Counted from the first letter of the stretch, positions 44,677 through 59,500 are shown. The stretch is DNA of 64,000 nt from Epinephelus fuscoguttatus (GCF_011397635.1 NC_064757.1:31015339-31079338); one strand, 5' to 3'. Notes: a model not told the origin generated them from the sequence alone. Numbers and translations are program-made.

Positions 44677-47600
44677 CTAAACACACACACACAGGACAAA
44701 ATATACATACACAGACAAACAGAGTCATAAACAAATATTCATACCATAACACAGATGACAAGGAGATATAAATATCTAATAAAGAGACAGGCTGTGATGG
44801 ATATGTTTTATGACAGCTGGCAGTTCCCTGGAGACCATCACAGTCAGGAGAGGGTGTGTTTACTCCTGGTCTGGGGGAGAGGACGGCCTGTACTGACCGA
44901 GGCTTCTCATACACGCAACGTATGTGTGTTTGTTATTCCCAGTCATTATTAATCCAAGATAATTAAATAGGCACACTCACGACTCCTGATTATTTCCATC
45001 TCTGGGAACTGGTAATGTATTTGGGGGAGGTGTTTATTAAAGTGTAAGTACTTCAGGGGCCCTGGTTTCATAGAACAAGGGCATCCCATAGAGGACCACA
45101 TTAATGTCCCAATTCAAATTAAAAACTGCATAACTCAGCCTGCCTGCAATAAAAAGAGGTTGAGGTTTTGTAGAAAATGGTAGGATTTTTCTTCTCTGCA
45201 GTTAACTGTCGCTTCATTAATCTAACAGAATAACATCTAGCATGTCATGAAATCATAACAACATGTTTGCAATGAGTCAGTGTGCTACAGTTTTCTCACC
45301 ATCTGCAAGATGTCCTCGATCCTCAGCTGGGCATCGTCCTGCTCGTCTTGAGAAAGGGCACTAGGAGACAGAGTAGAATAGAACAGACTAAGACAGAATA
45401 ACATGGAAAAGAACATGGTACAATAGAACACAAACAAACAGAGCAGAACAGAAAAGAGCAGATTAGAACAGAATAAAGTAAAGTAAAGCACACAGAAAAG
45501 AGAACAGGAAAAAATAAACAGAACAGAATATATAGCGCATAATAGATGAAAATGTCATTAAAAAGAATATATCAGAACAGAACAGTATATCCTCCTGAGA
45601 CCAAAACTTTTGTTTGGTTCGCATTTTTAATTTCTCTTAGCTATGTGGGATCAGTAGGACCCGATAAGTGTAAAAAATGAAACATCATCAATGATAATTA
45701 AGTCCCAGTGTCCTCAAATGAAATGACAATGAAGTCCCAGTGTCTTCAAACAAGTACTTCCTAATTAACAGCGTCTTAGCTTGTTATTGTTGCTAAAATT
45801 GGTAAAATTTGTTGCCATATCAAACTACAAACATTATTAATCATAAATAAACAAGTTGCTATCATAAAATGTGATCATGTTTTGTTCACTTTTGTGTCAG
45901 GACCACCATTAGATGGCACAAAAAGTGTCCACAAACAAGGACAACAGATCTAAGTTAAGTAGAATGAAGTATAAGGTCAAGTAAACCCAAAATGTGATGT
46001 TCTCATACGAGGACACAGGGTCTCAGGAGGATAGAATAGTAGAGAATAGAAAAAACAACACAGCATAAATACAGGAGAACATAACACAATAGAATAAAAT
46101 ACAGGTGTGTGTTACCTTAGTATGTTGGCAGTAGCTTTTCGCTCCTGTGGCAGGAGGTCCGGATCTCTGAGCACCTCCTCCAGGAGACAAATCACTGCCA
46201 TCTTCAGCTCCCCGTTCATCTCAAAGTCCTGAACACAAACACAAATTAATTACTTTAAAAGGACCCTTGTTGACATACGTAATCGGTCCCCCAGCACCAA
46301 GCACTACCCCTAGCCCTAATTCTGACTCGACTCTAAAACCAGAAGTGAAGGTTAACCAAAACATGCTTTTTCTTACTTTCTAAGTCTTCTCTGAAGCTCT
46401 AATTGGTCCTCACAAAGATGGATGTTTGGAGTGAACATAATCTTCTATCATGCATCATCATATCAGACACTGATGTTGATATTTCTTTTGATAAGAGATA
46501 TATTTTACTGATGTTAACAGGGTTTTTGACATAATTATTTAATAGTTATTATGTATATTTTACAGTTTAAACTTTTCTTTTCGTGTGTAGAGTGTAGAGT
46601 TACAAAATGGTTTATTGTGGCCCACAAGACCGTCCAAATACTTCACATAATAATACAGCTAATTAGCCAATACGTGAGCAAATAAAAGTATCGCACAGTA
46701 ATTTAATGTTGGCTAGCTCACATGATTGCCAAAAACTCGTGGGTAACAGGTAGCTGTCATTAATGTTGTGTGCGGTAAATTAAATAGGTTTGATGGATAG
46801 CCAGTTTATTTTTGCCAATAATATGCTGGATTCATGTCAGTGAATTTTTCAATGAATTCATTTTCTTTCTTTTAGACACAGATGAATTTTGGAAAAAAAG
46901 AAAAATTTGCTCCCCCACTGCAGTAACTCTGAGGACCCTACTAAGTAAACAACAGAATTTCAGAACGTTAACATGAGTTGTTCCAATGAAGCGGCAACCT
47001 CTGGGGCTAAAAAAATGAAGCCAACCACTTGAGGCTGGCTCCAAGAGAGAGTCCACCGTGTTAAGACCACCGTGTTAAGAGGCCCAACTTTACAGCAGAA
47101 ATAAACATGTTTACAGCCTGGTGCAAAAAAGGGTTTTGGTCTCTCTTGCTAATTCCCAGCTTCATGACGACTGTACAGGGGATGGATTTTTACATAATAA
47201 ACGTATACGAATGTTATTAAGGCTTAACATTATGCATAATTAAGGGCGTGACTCCTTTGAGTGAGAGGCTCTGTGCTGATTGTGTCCTCAGCTTCTCAGT
47301 CAGATCCATCCCTCACTCCCTACAGCTCCACCCTCTTGCCTAAATATGGTCACTTCTGGCTCCAAAAAACCAAGATGGCGACAGACTAAACGCTTAAATT
47401 GACATTCTCTCTCCAACCCCATCACACACTTATCTTCACACAGACTTTCCGTGCTGACATATGACGTGCAAGGTACCCTGGGTGTGTTGCTTGTTGACAT
47501 TTTGGGACGTCATGACAAGTTCTGCCTGTTATATGCATTGTCAGTTTTCAAAATACACTTCCGTTTTCAGAGGAAATGTACAGTTTGCATACAGTACAAA

Positions 47601-49236
47601 AATCGTGAACAGATGTTTTTTTCCTTCAGCAACACACGCACATGGTTGGGTTTAGGAAAAACGAACAGGGTTTGGCTTTACAGTCTTATGAGAAATGAAC
47701 GCCAGCCTCCCAGGTGAAAGTTGGTGGCTGTTGAACCCATCCACCCCCCCTCCGATCAATCCTACTCGGACTTCCACCTTAACTTTCATTCACCTTAACT
47801 ACTTTATGTCAGTGTCTGATGTCAGAAGTCACTGACCAGGCGCCAGATTTCAACGACTTTGGAGTTGGACCTGGTTGAAATTGAGGATTCACAACAGGAG
47901 TCCACAAACCAATGGGCGATGTCACAGAAGCTACGTCCATTATTTTTACAGTTGATTGTTCCAACTGACATTTAACCCCAGGCAAGTAGAGGTACAGTGT
48001 GAGTCGTAGCCCCTGTTAGTGAAAAGGGGCTGTTAGGAGAAAGGAGAAAGACTTTTTACTGTCAGAGTTCTGCTGTCCAGCTGTTATTGTGGTCATTAAA
48101 GTCGGCCACATCACAAAAGCTGTCCCCTGTACTTTAACTTTACCCACATCCCAAACGTAACAGCATTACATTCTGGAAAATCAACTGAGAATGTCTGTTT
48201 TAAGATAATCCAGCAAACTGATCAATCAGCGACTGATCAATTAAAAACTACCATGATACAGAAATCCTATATAAATCCAATACTTCTATAAATCTGCCCT
48301 CATCTTTGATTTGCAACATGGTCCTAATACACTCAGAGATATTAAAGAGGCAGCTACCACATCAGTATAAACAGCACGGTGAATGATCTGATGGTTGACA
48401 TATTTATATATTGTCATTGTATATATATCATATGGCTTTCTCTAGTCTCCACACATTGGTCTGATCCATCATCAATCACTGCTGTATAATCCTTCATGTC
48501 TTCTGACTATTCCCTCCTCCTCCTCCTGAGCCCCCTCAGTCCTTCCAGCCTGAACACCTTCTTTTCCTCCTCGTTTTTCCTTTCACTTCCACCCCAATTT
48601 AACTCTTGTTCAAAGGTCAGTTTTAACAAGCTCTTTGTTCTCTGGCCTCCCAAAGAAAAACGTGAGTGGGTGTATATGTGTGTGTGTTCTTTTACCTCTG
48701 CGTTAATAAGCCGACTAACGCTGGCCTGTCATGACAGCATTTTGTGTTATTGAACAAAAATACATAAAACAGATCGATGCAGTTAGACCTCCAAGCAGGG
48801 AGTCAGACAATTACCGTGATATTCACTTCATTAGAGGCAACACTGGCTGTTTAGCAGAGGAGTAAGTGGACTGTGGCGAGTTGAGCTGGTCGTCCAGTTG
48901 ACACGGCAACAATATTCAGTGTGTGTTTGTGTGCATGTGCCTGTTTACATGCTCAAGTGAGAGCAGCGGAGCAGAGAGAGAATGCATCAGATGCCTGTTT
49001 TAATGAGACCGCAGACTTGATCACCCCAGCAAAAACAGGGGACCCCCCCACACACACCTACACAAACACACACACAGACAGTAGTGGGTGCAGACAGACC
49101 TGTGAGTGTTTGGAAACCCAGTGCCGCAGCACGTTGAGGACTCTGTTAGTTGCAGCTCGGCGGATGATGAACTCTTTATCACAAGTTCTTTCAGAGTTAG
49201 TGAACACTGGAGGAAAAATTAAAAACCAAAAAGAGA

Positions 49237-49269
<33 letters not shown>

Positions 49270-50169
49270 GAGAGAGACAGAGAGAGACAGAGAGAAAGTT
49301 GTATTATTGTGTGATGATATAAAAGTTCAGTGATGAACTGAGGATTACAAGTGTAATTACCAACAAAACAAAATCTGTTAGTGATTGAAAAGTATTGAAA
49401 ACGTAGTATAAGTTAAAAAAAAATGCTTTAAAGTATTTCAAATAATAATTAATAAAATAAAATAATTTGCAGCAAACTGTACTTAACTTTCAAAAGTAAA
49501 AGTACATGTTCTGAAATTTTTGAGTTTCAATATGTCACCATGTAGTCAGCATTTTAAAGGATCAATACACCCACAGTGATGTGCTGATAATCAACAGACC
49601 TCACTGTCAACCATTTCCATAGTTTCAAAACCTTAATAAATAAATAAATAAATATAATAATATAATGTTTTTTATTCATTTATTTATCATTTTTATTTTA
49701 TTTATTTATTTATTTTACTTTATTCTTTTAAGGCTTTGACCAGCAGAAATACAATCCATCTCTGTTGTATTGGGGTAGCTGAAGAAGTGTTGGGAATATA
49801 AAACCTGTTAAGGTCTTTTTGTAATTGAGGTGAGTGACAATTTTATTTACATTTTTACAGTTTCCAGGCGATGCTATCTCTTCTACAAAATGTATTATAT
49901 GAGCTGGTCATACGCTTTGCATGTAAATACTAATATTCACAGTAATAATGGCTGCTGAAGGATGAATTAACAAAGTAAAAACATCATATGTCCTTCTGAT
50001 ACTTTTGTACCTTTTGAGGACTGTAAATATTAAATATTACTGATTTGGTATCAGATAAAAATACTACAACTTTGCAAAGTGAAACAAGAAACAAAACCTC
50101 CTATGTTTAATGATATATCATTTTTAAACACATCTTTTCCTTTTCTGCAGTTTTACAGTATGTTTAATC

Positions 50170-50226
<57 letters not shown>

Positions 50227-52474
50227 CTGGTGGCGAACCATGTCCTGCTGCTGCGGTGGCAATAGCGAAGGCTGAGGCAGGAGAGACTGAGCAGCGTGAG
50301 TTCTCCCCTGACTGGACTGCACACACACATAAACACATAATTATCATCAACGGCAACAATGCTGTTATGATTTTTCGTCGCATCATCAAGAGGAGTCGAC
50401 ACAAGTGATTACAACTAAACTTCAATTTCCTACAAACATAATGAAACATGATTGGTCACAAATCAAAATAACCGTTTTTTGTATCATGTCTTTTTTTAAC
50501 CTAAATGTCAAATTGGCTATTATATTAATTGCAACGTTTTCCTGTGTCAACATAATTAATAACCACATAGGTGATGGTTGCTTGGTAACCCTCTGATGAG
50601 AGGTACGCAGTATGCACATGGCAAACAATTCAAAGTTTGTCTTACTATTCATGTAAATGATCTATTGAAGCAAATATTGCCATAACAATCTGTACATTGC
50701 AGGCTGAGTTAATAAGCGCTATGGCAAATTGAATGGCTATGAATAAAATCAACTTTTCAAACCAGCAGTTTGCATGAAAATAATATGTTGTTTGTAGATA
50801 ATGTCCAAGTTTATTTAGCGCATTTATTTATTACATTAGTCATAAACATATCAAAAGAAAAATATGAATTTGTACTAATTCTTGTTGGTACTTGCTATAT
50901 AATAGAAACTACAGATGCAAAATACAAATCTGAAAATTCACCTATTCATCATTTATTGTCTTTATTATCATATATAAAACTCGAAATCACCAACATTGCA
51001 TTTCTTGTTACATGCACATGCACATTGCGGACCATAAATATGCTTTACCTCCTCGTCATTGACAGTATCTTCCAGACCAGTTGCCAAAAGAAAACATTAG
51101 CATTGTATGTTTCTGTAAACTGTGTATGAGCTGACTTTGTCATCAGTGGTTGCCAATGTCTCGCTAAGAAACAACTGATTCTGTTGTTTGTTGATCCTAA
51201 ACAGTGGTCTGCAGCTCGGCAGCCACCAAGTGGACAGGCACTCTATCTCCTTAACGGCACAGGCCAGAGGGCTGAAAGAGCGGCCTTGTCGCACCTCCAA
51301 GAAGCTGCTCTGTCTATTTCAGCCCTCTAGTTCAAAGGGCTGAGGACATAGAGCGTCTGTCAACTTGCCCTATCCTGAGCCCAATGGTAAGGTGTTGCAA
51401 CTGGACACACTTATTCCAATTCCAATACCTCAACATTATGCCAAAGGTATAGCAAATGGACAGAGCTATATCTCCCAAACCACTTGAGCTAGGGGGCTGA
51501 AATACAGTTCCTGTCGCCCCCATCGTTCCAAGCGTTCCGCTCTGAAAAAACAAAGCTGATCGGTGGAGGTTGAATTTTGGCTGGTTTTCCAATTTTGGGC
51601 CGGAAATTCAGCCATCTCGGATTGGCCCCAAACTCAGGAGGCCTGCAGGCCAAAAGGTCTCCCCAGGTGGATGCACACCTCAAAATTTCAGCCCCCTAAG
51701 CTAAAGCATTTGGGAATATATAGCCCTGTCCATTTGCCATACCTTTGACATCATGTTAAAGTATTGGAATCGGACAGAGCATGTCCAGTTCCAATACCTT
51801 AGCATTGGGCCCAGGGTAGGGCTAGTGGACGGACACTCTATCTCATTAAAACCTCGGTCTAGGAGGCTTAAACTCATAGAGCGGCCTCATTGCGCCTCCA
51901 GGAAGCCGCTCTGTCGATTTCAGCCCCCTAACTCGAAGCGCTCTGTAATTGTGTCTACATAACCATTACAGTTGTGACTGTGCTGCCAAATCCAGGTATT
52001 TTAGGCCAAAACTTGATTTTTCCAAATCATAACCAAATGGATTTTGTGCCTAAACATAAAAACACATTACTCACCAAAATCTAAACATAAGGAAATGTAA
52101 AGTTTCAACAAATCACTAAATAACAACATACAAATGTTAAATATCCATGGTTTGGAGAAATGTACAATTCCAACATTTATTCTGGTGATTGGGTTTCATT
52201 TCCAGCAGCCACACAAAAGTCCCCACTGTGATCAAGGAAAACAAACCCACGACTTTTAAAGTCATCTTCCCTCAGTCACACAGGACCATTTATGCCATGG
52301 TCTGGCTGTATTTGAGCTTTATATTATGCTGCCGCACTAAAGATGTTGGCCTCCAGGGTCAGGGATGTTTGCCTGGCTCTGCCGAGTGGCCTGTCAGTGG
52401 GCACAGCACTGCCCACTGTGAGGGCCTTTAGCTATGGCACTGTGGTCTAGTTATGAGTCATAAAACCACAGAGG

Positions 52475-52528
<54 letters not shown>

Positions 52529-55500
52529 CTTACCTCCAGGCTGTCTGTAGCGGAGGTGTCGAGGTGTGGAAGGAGAGCGACTTGGAGACATGTCTCCTGC
52601 TTCACTGCTCTGAGGAGACTCGGGGATAATTTTCTCCAGTGACACCGACTCCAGCACAGCTAGACATGAGGACAGGGACAAGAATAACAATGATGATGAT
52701 GATTATGATGATGGTGATGATGGTTATAGTCATGGTGGTGGCCATTCTCTTCTACTGGAGAGAAGAACTTTATTACACTTAAGTTCACAGCCATGCAGAA
52801 ATCACTCACTATAACCAGTTGATAACATCAACACTTTTATTTGTTCCCTGCACGTTTTGTGTCCAAGTAAGTGTTCATTTACATGTGCCGCAGGTGCACA
52901 ACTGGGTTGAGATCTGAGGATTTAGAGGATCATGAAATATTGTATGTTTCAAACCATTCAATGTCACCTAGTTTCCTGTGTGGATGCACTTGCATTCATT
53001 ATGTTTCTACACTCATTTATTCAGGTTTTTCCTTTAATTTGTCACCCTTATGCATTCAGCCATTAAGAAGTATTTCACTGCCAGAAAGATGGTGTTTTCA
53101 TAAAACTAGGCTGTCTACGCTGTAGAAAAAGGCCATGTTATTCTCTTCTGCTCAAGAGGTAGAAAATCTACAACTACCAAAATGCACTGTGCCGCACTGG
53201 ACCACTAAACGCACCTGCTGGTAGGTGATGTATTGCAAACTTAACCTTTTTGACAGAGGACACAATATAGTAGCCTGCTGATAACAGCTGAACTCAAATC
53301 ACAGTTAAACAGTAAGATAAAATTAGGTGAGAAATAGGCAAAGTAGTAACAGACTCTTGGTTCATAATGGTTCAGTTTTGTCAGACTTTTTTACAATACA
53401 GGAAACAGCATGGGACCCACTTCCTGTTCACAATATTACAGCTAAACAGTGCACTAAAGTATGTTTTTGGAGACATTTACGTGAGAAAGAGGCAGTACAG
53501 TAACAGAATTGTGTTTTTTTATTTGATCAGTGCTGCCTAGTTTTACTATTTGATTGGAGTTTGGTCTGAGGTTGGGAAACAAAGACAAAAGAGAGGGGTG
53601 TGTCTCTTTCTTGATCCACTTCTACATTTCAGTCAGAACACTTTAGTCACAGAAAACTTCATTTCCATCTGCAGTATTATATTTGGCGGTATAGCACTGT
53701 CCTGGGGCCTCTCTGCCTTTCCTCTGGCCTATACAGAAAGTTTCTTCCATGTGCCTATGTGGAAAGCCTTAGGTGGAGAGAGCACACCTCTCCGCCCTTC
53801 CACACGCCTGCGTCGAAAGCCATAAGGTAAAGAAAGCACACCTGTTTGCCCTTCCACGTGAAAATGACGAAAGCCTGAGGCAGAGAATGCAAACCTCCCT
53901 GCCCTTCCATGCGTCTACATGGAAAGCCTAACGCAGGGAGAGCAGCAGCAAAGACCCCCCAGTAACAGAACAGAGCAGCATCAATGACAAACAGAAATGA
54001 CATTGATAAGTCAGACACAGCATGAAAAGGAGGAGCTGGGGTGGAGACGGGTTGCAAAGCAGCTTGCAGAGGAAGCAGCAACAGTAAGCAGGTCAGAGCA
54101 GTTTAAATATGGTGTCCCGAATGAGGTTCGCTGATTGGTTGCATAGAAAGGAATCCTGTGATCTATCAGCTGACTCTCTTCCATCAATCAGCTGCTCCAT
54201 CAATTGATTGGGCTGTTTGAGATCAGCTGATGTAGCTGGGATGTGAGCTGAGCTTGACATTGTGTCCTGTCTGAACTAATGCTATGCTAATTTTTTTTTA
54301 TGTCCATGGTTGCAGGCATACAAAAATTCAGAAATTCAATCTGTAACAGCCCTGGAGCCAGTGAAACACAACATCTGGCAGATTTGAGCTGAGAGACGAC
54401 CAGGTTGATCTGGGCACTGGTAAGATGGAGGGAATTTTACCACAGTTCATTTACACACACTACCAATGTTGTTGTGATACAAGGCTGGTTGGAAATTCTG
54501 CAAAGTGTCCTTTAAGTACCAAAGACACCACACATCACCTGGTTACCAGGAGCTTTACACTGTAGATGCTCGTGTTACTAATTACAGTAATGCATCCTGT
54601 TGCCTCACAAATGCATCTGTTGTTTAATTCCAACCAATTTCACTCAGCTTGACAGACAGAGAGATTGCCTACTTCACCTGATGAGTCTTTAATATATACA
54701 GTACAGGCCAAAAGTTTGGACACACCTTCTCATTCAATGCTTTTCTTTATTTTCATGACTATTTACATTGTAGATTCTCACTGAAGGCATCAAAACTATG
54801 AATGAACACATGTGGAGTTATGTACTTAACAAAAAAAGGTGAAGTGACTGAAAACATGTTTTATATTCTAGTTTCTTCAAAATAGCCACCCTTTGCTCTG
54901 ATTACTGCTTTGCACACTCTTGGCATTCTCTCCATGAGCTTCAAGAGGTAGTCACCTGAAATGGTTTTCCAATAGTCTTGAAGGAGTTCCCAGAGGTGTT
55001 TAGCACTTGTTGGCCCCTTTGCCTTCACTCTGCGGTCCAGCTCACCCCAAACCATCTCGACTGGGTTCAGGTCCGGTGACTGTGGAGGCCAGGTCATCTG
55101 CCGCAGCACTCCATCACTCTCCTTCTTGGTCAAATAGCCCTTACACAGCCTGGAGGTGTGTTTGGGGTCATTGTCCTGTTGAAAAATAAATAATCGTCCA
55201 ACTGTGCTGTGGTAGCCATGCTGGTTCAGTGTGCCTTCAATTTTGAATAAATCCCCAACAGTGTCACCAGCAAAACACCCCCACACCATCACACCTCCTC
55301 CTCCATGCTTCACAGTGGGAATCAGGCATGTGGAATCCATCCGTTCACCTTTTCTGCGTCTCACAAAGACACGGCGGTTGGAACCAAAGATCTCAAATTT
55401 GGACTCATCAGACCAAAGCACAGATTTCCACTGGTCTAATGTCCATTCCTTGTGTTTCTTGGCCCAAACAAATCTCTTCTGCTTGTTGCCTCTCCTTAGC

Positions 55501-56533
55501 AGTGGTTTCCTAGCAGCTATTTGACCATGAAGGCCTGATTCGCAGTCTCCTCTTAACAGTTGTTCTAGAGATGGGTCTGCTGCTAGAACTCTGTGTGGCA
55601 TTCATCTGGTCTCTGATCTGAGCTGCTGTTAACTTGCGATTTCTGAGGCTGGTGACTCGGATGAACTTATCCTCAGAAGCAGAGGTGACTCTTGGTCTTC
55701 CTTTCCTGGGTCGGTCCTCATGTGTGCCAGTTTCGTTGTAGCGCTTGATGGTTTTTGCGACTCCACTTGGGGACACATTTAAAGTTTTTACAATTTTCCG
55801 GACTGACTGACCTTCATTTCTTAAAGTAATGATGGCCACTCGTTTTTCTTTAGTTAGCTGATTGGTTCTTGCCATAATATGAATTTTAACAGTTGTCCAA
55901 TAGGGCTGTCGGCAGTGTATTAACCTGACTTCTGCACAACACAACTGACAGTCCCAACCCCATTGATAAAGCAAGAAATTCCACTAATTAACCCTGATAA
56001 GGCACACCTGTGAAGTGGAAACCATTTCAGGTGACTACCTCTTGAAGCTCATGGAGAGAATGCCAAGAGTGTGCAAAGCAGTAATCAGAGCAAAGGGTGG
56101 CTATTTTGAAGAAACTAGAATATAAAACATGTTTTCAGTTATTTCACCTTTTTTTGTTAAGTACATAACTCCACATGTGTTCATTCATAGTTTTGATGCC
56201 TTCAGTGAGATCGTACAATGTAAATAGTCATGAAAATAAAGAAAACGCATTGAATGAGAAGGTGTGTCCAAACTTTTGGCCTGTACTGTATATGCAGAAT
56301 GTCACACCGGTAATTTGTCAGTGACAAAGAAAGGCCAAGAGAAAGGGCACGATCAACAGACAAATAGGAAGATATGCAAATAGCTACATGTGCATGGATA
56401 CATATAAACACATAAACATCTGATTACAAGCTAAAGAAACTGTGAGGAACTATGCAGAGGAGGTGAGAGTGGTTTGATGGTACGAGTGCTAATGGCTCTT
56501 GTCTCCTAGTAAACTTTAAGCAGCTGCCACTGA

Positions 56534-56590
<57 letters not shown>

Positions 56591-59500
56591 TTTATGTGTG
56601 TGCATGCTAATGAGAGTCTTACTGCAGCTTGTCCTTGCTGTGCTGCTTCAGATGCCCTGACACTATCTCTCTCCAGTCTGAGAGGGCTGTTTAACACCAC
56701 TATTAGAAGATCTGAGTGTGTGTGGTGGGAAGACTCAAGCACACAAATGTGAGCAGATAATGATGTCCCACCAGGCGCCTGTTCTGCTCTAAAAGGGAGC
56801 ACTTCACACTGTGCCATTTGACAAGTGACCTCCAGCTCTTCATGAGCATTTCAGCACACCAGTAAGACTATATGTCGACGTTCAGCCATAGACAATATCT
56901 TAATGAGCTAAGTGCAGTGTAGAAACACAGAATGAGAATATGAATAATCTGCAGATGCTTCACAATTCTGCCGTTACATTCCCCCATAAAATAATTACAA
57001 TCATTATATTTTTGTATAATTAAACCTTCTTGAAATGCCCACAGAATATCTCTGTTGCTTTCATAAATATTATGTGATTTTTCTTTTTAAAGTATCTTTC
57101 GACTGAATTTCTAGAAGCAGGTCACCACTTAAGCCTTTCAAAATGTGCTATTTAGTGAGACTGGCTATATCCATATTATCAATAAAGTGTTTATGTACAG
57201 TAGGACTGGGTATTGATCCTCAATACTTTTTTGGTACAGACCGTAATGCGTCTGTGGCACTTAAAATGGAAAACTGTCAATACTGAAAGCTGGCATTAAA
57301 TGATTTTTAATCTGGTTTAGGAGTAATGTGACACCTCCTGAACTCCCTACCTTCTTATCTTGCTACAGTAATGTGGTAGTGTTTTCCAGGGGGTGTCAAT
57401 ACATGGAGACATCACTGTTGGGTATGGCTAAAGGTGAAAAAAGCTCACATCTAACCACATCTAACCACGTCATGATTAGGGATGGGTACCGAGTTCGGTA
57501 CTTTTATTGGTACCGACCAAATTCGGCCGGTAATCCCAAGTATCGATTCATGTAAAATCAAACGGTACCACATTTCGGTACCTGAACGCATCCTAGGGAC
57601 TTCGAGAGTGGAGGAGTGACGTTTTCGCTGCCTATCGTGAACGCAGCATTGTACGCACGAGAGCATGATCACGTCAGTAGCAACTATCAACAAAGCAGCA
57701 TGGGTGAGAGAAAGAGGTTGAAGATGTGGCTCCATATCTCAAAGTTTGATGTAGACTACGCTCGCTGCAATATTTGCGACACAAGGCCAGCTACGGAAAT
57801 ACCTCAAACCTGAGGAAGCACCTGGTCAAGCACAAGGTGTTTTTAAAGGCTGACGACTCCACAGTATTTGACAGCCTGAAAGTTAAGGCTACTTCTCCCG
57901 GTGTTAGCACACCTGCAGCTAGCGGCTCGTTGTCATCCGCAGCCAGCATCGGGGCAGAAGAAGTGGGATTAACGTTCGATGATGACGACGGTGATTAAGC
58001 AGGGCATCAGCTACATTGGTTCCAGGTAATTAATAAGCTTAGTGTTTAAGATGATTGGGCTTTGTTCTGGTCATTCTAACGTTAAGCATTTTAACTTGCC
58101 TTAGTTATTATCATCTCGGTTCCTCATATTCTCTAAATTTAACGTTACACTCCCCCACACATATTTTTCCCAGAGGGGAAAGAGGAGGAATAGGAGGTAG
58201 TAGGAGTGGGTTCATTTTGTGCAATAAAAAGAACTGCTGCATAGTCAATTATATAGGCTACCTTTTGATATTATGTTACAGTGTTAGATGTTGTTTTATC
58301 CTGTTTGATATTGAGAAATAAATGTTAGTTTTGACAAAAAAAAAAAAAAATTCTAAATGAAATATCCTTTATTACCACACATACATGCAAAAAAAGTACT
58401 GAAAACAGGTACCGTTGCGTACTGGTATCGATTCCCAGGTACCGGGTATCGGTACCGTATCGGTTCAAATGTGAAAGGTACCCATCCCTAGTCATGATTC
58501 TGAAGCAGGATTCATACTTGTGCGTCAGCTCTGTGCAGAACTTACGCTGTAGCCTACACATGTGGCCTATGCTGTTGTGAGCATTTATACTTGTGTGGTG
58601 GTGTGTCTGTGTCACTCTGTAGTTACACCTCCAAAACACTAGTCGGTGGCGGGGTTTCTGTGAAGTGCTGTAAAATTTAGTTGACTCAAAACACACCCAA
58701 AAACACATTAAACACACATTAAATAATAATAGAGACAATTTCAAACACAAGTATACAAATCCGCTTCATTATAACTCAAGGCATTCAGAGATGAAGCACT
58801 TGTCTTCTGCTGGACACATTTTCCCCACAAATACAACATGCTAATGTTTTTAGCACAAGTCTATGGCATTTTACATTGTATGAATTAGCCTAGCAGCTAG
58901 CGGACTTCTCTCTACTCATCACATTTTTGGGGTGGTGCAGGTCAAGCTACAGTGTAGGACACGGCATCAATGAGTGTGGTCAGAGGTGAAACAGCCTTTA
59001 CACTTTCAACCTGAGAAGGCAGTGAAACACTGCTTCTGCACTGGCACTAATATACTATATATATATATACATTTTAATCAAACCTGGTCTTAATGCTCTG
59101 TACAGCATAAATGTTTTTGCACTGTATTAAAATGGAAACTATAGCATACCTCTGCGGATGCTCCGTCTCAGTTTGCCACAGAAGGGATCGATCTTGGGCA
59201 TCTCCTCCCCCTCTGCTGACGAGCAGGGACTCTGGTCCGGAGATGAGGGGATGGGAGGAACTTGTTCCTGCAGTGGCTTATTGTTGTTGGGTGGAGGAGA
59301 GGTGGATGACGGAGGAGGAGGAGAGGTGGCGGTCGGAGTCGGGGTCTGAGGTGTCGGAGTTTGGGGAGTGTAGGCAGATGTGGGGCTACTGGCTGCAGAC
59401 TGGGAGGTGTTGTGGTTGAGGCTGGAGTTGGACAGAGGACTGGTGAGGTCGAGGCCTCCTACCCTGGCAGTGATGGGTGAGTGGAGGGAAAGCTTTCGTG

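Noticed and set aside
53755-54081. 108-aa - strand ORF
   Set aside because: It translates the 54-bp tandem array and nearby sequence; no conserved residues.
57451-57735. 94-aa - strand ORF across the hAT-like left end
   Set aside because: It spans the element border and opposes the BED-finger frame, so it cannot be an ancestral gene.
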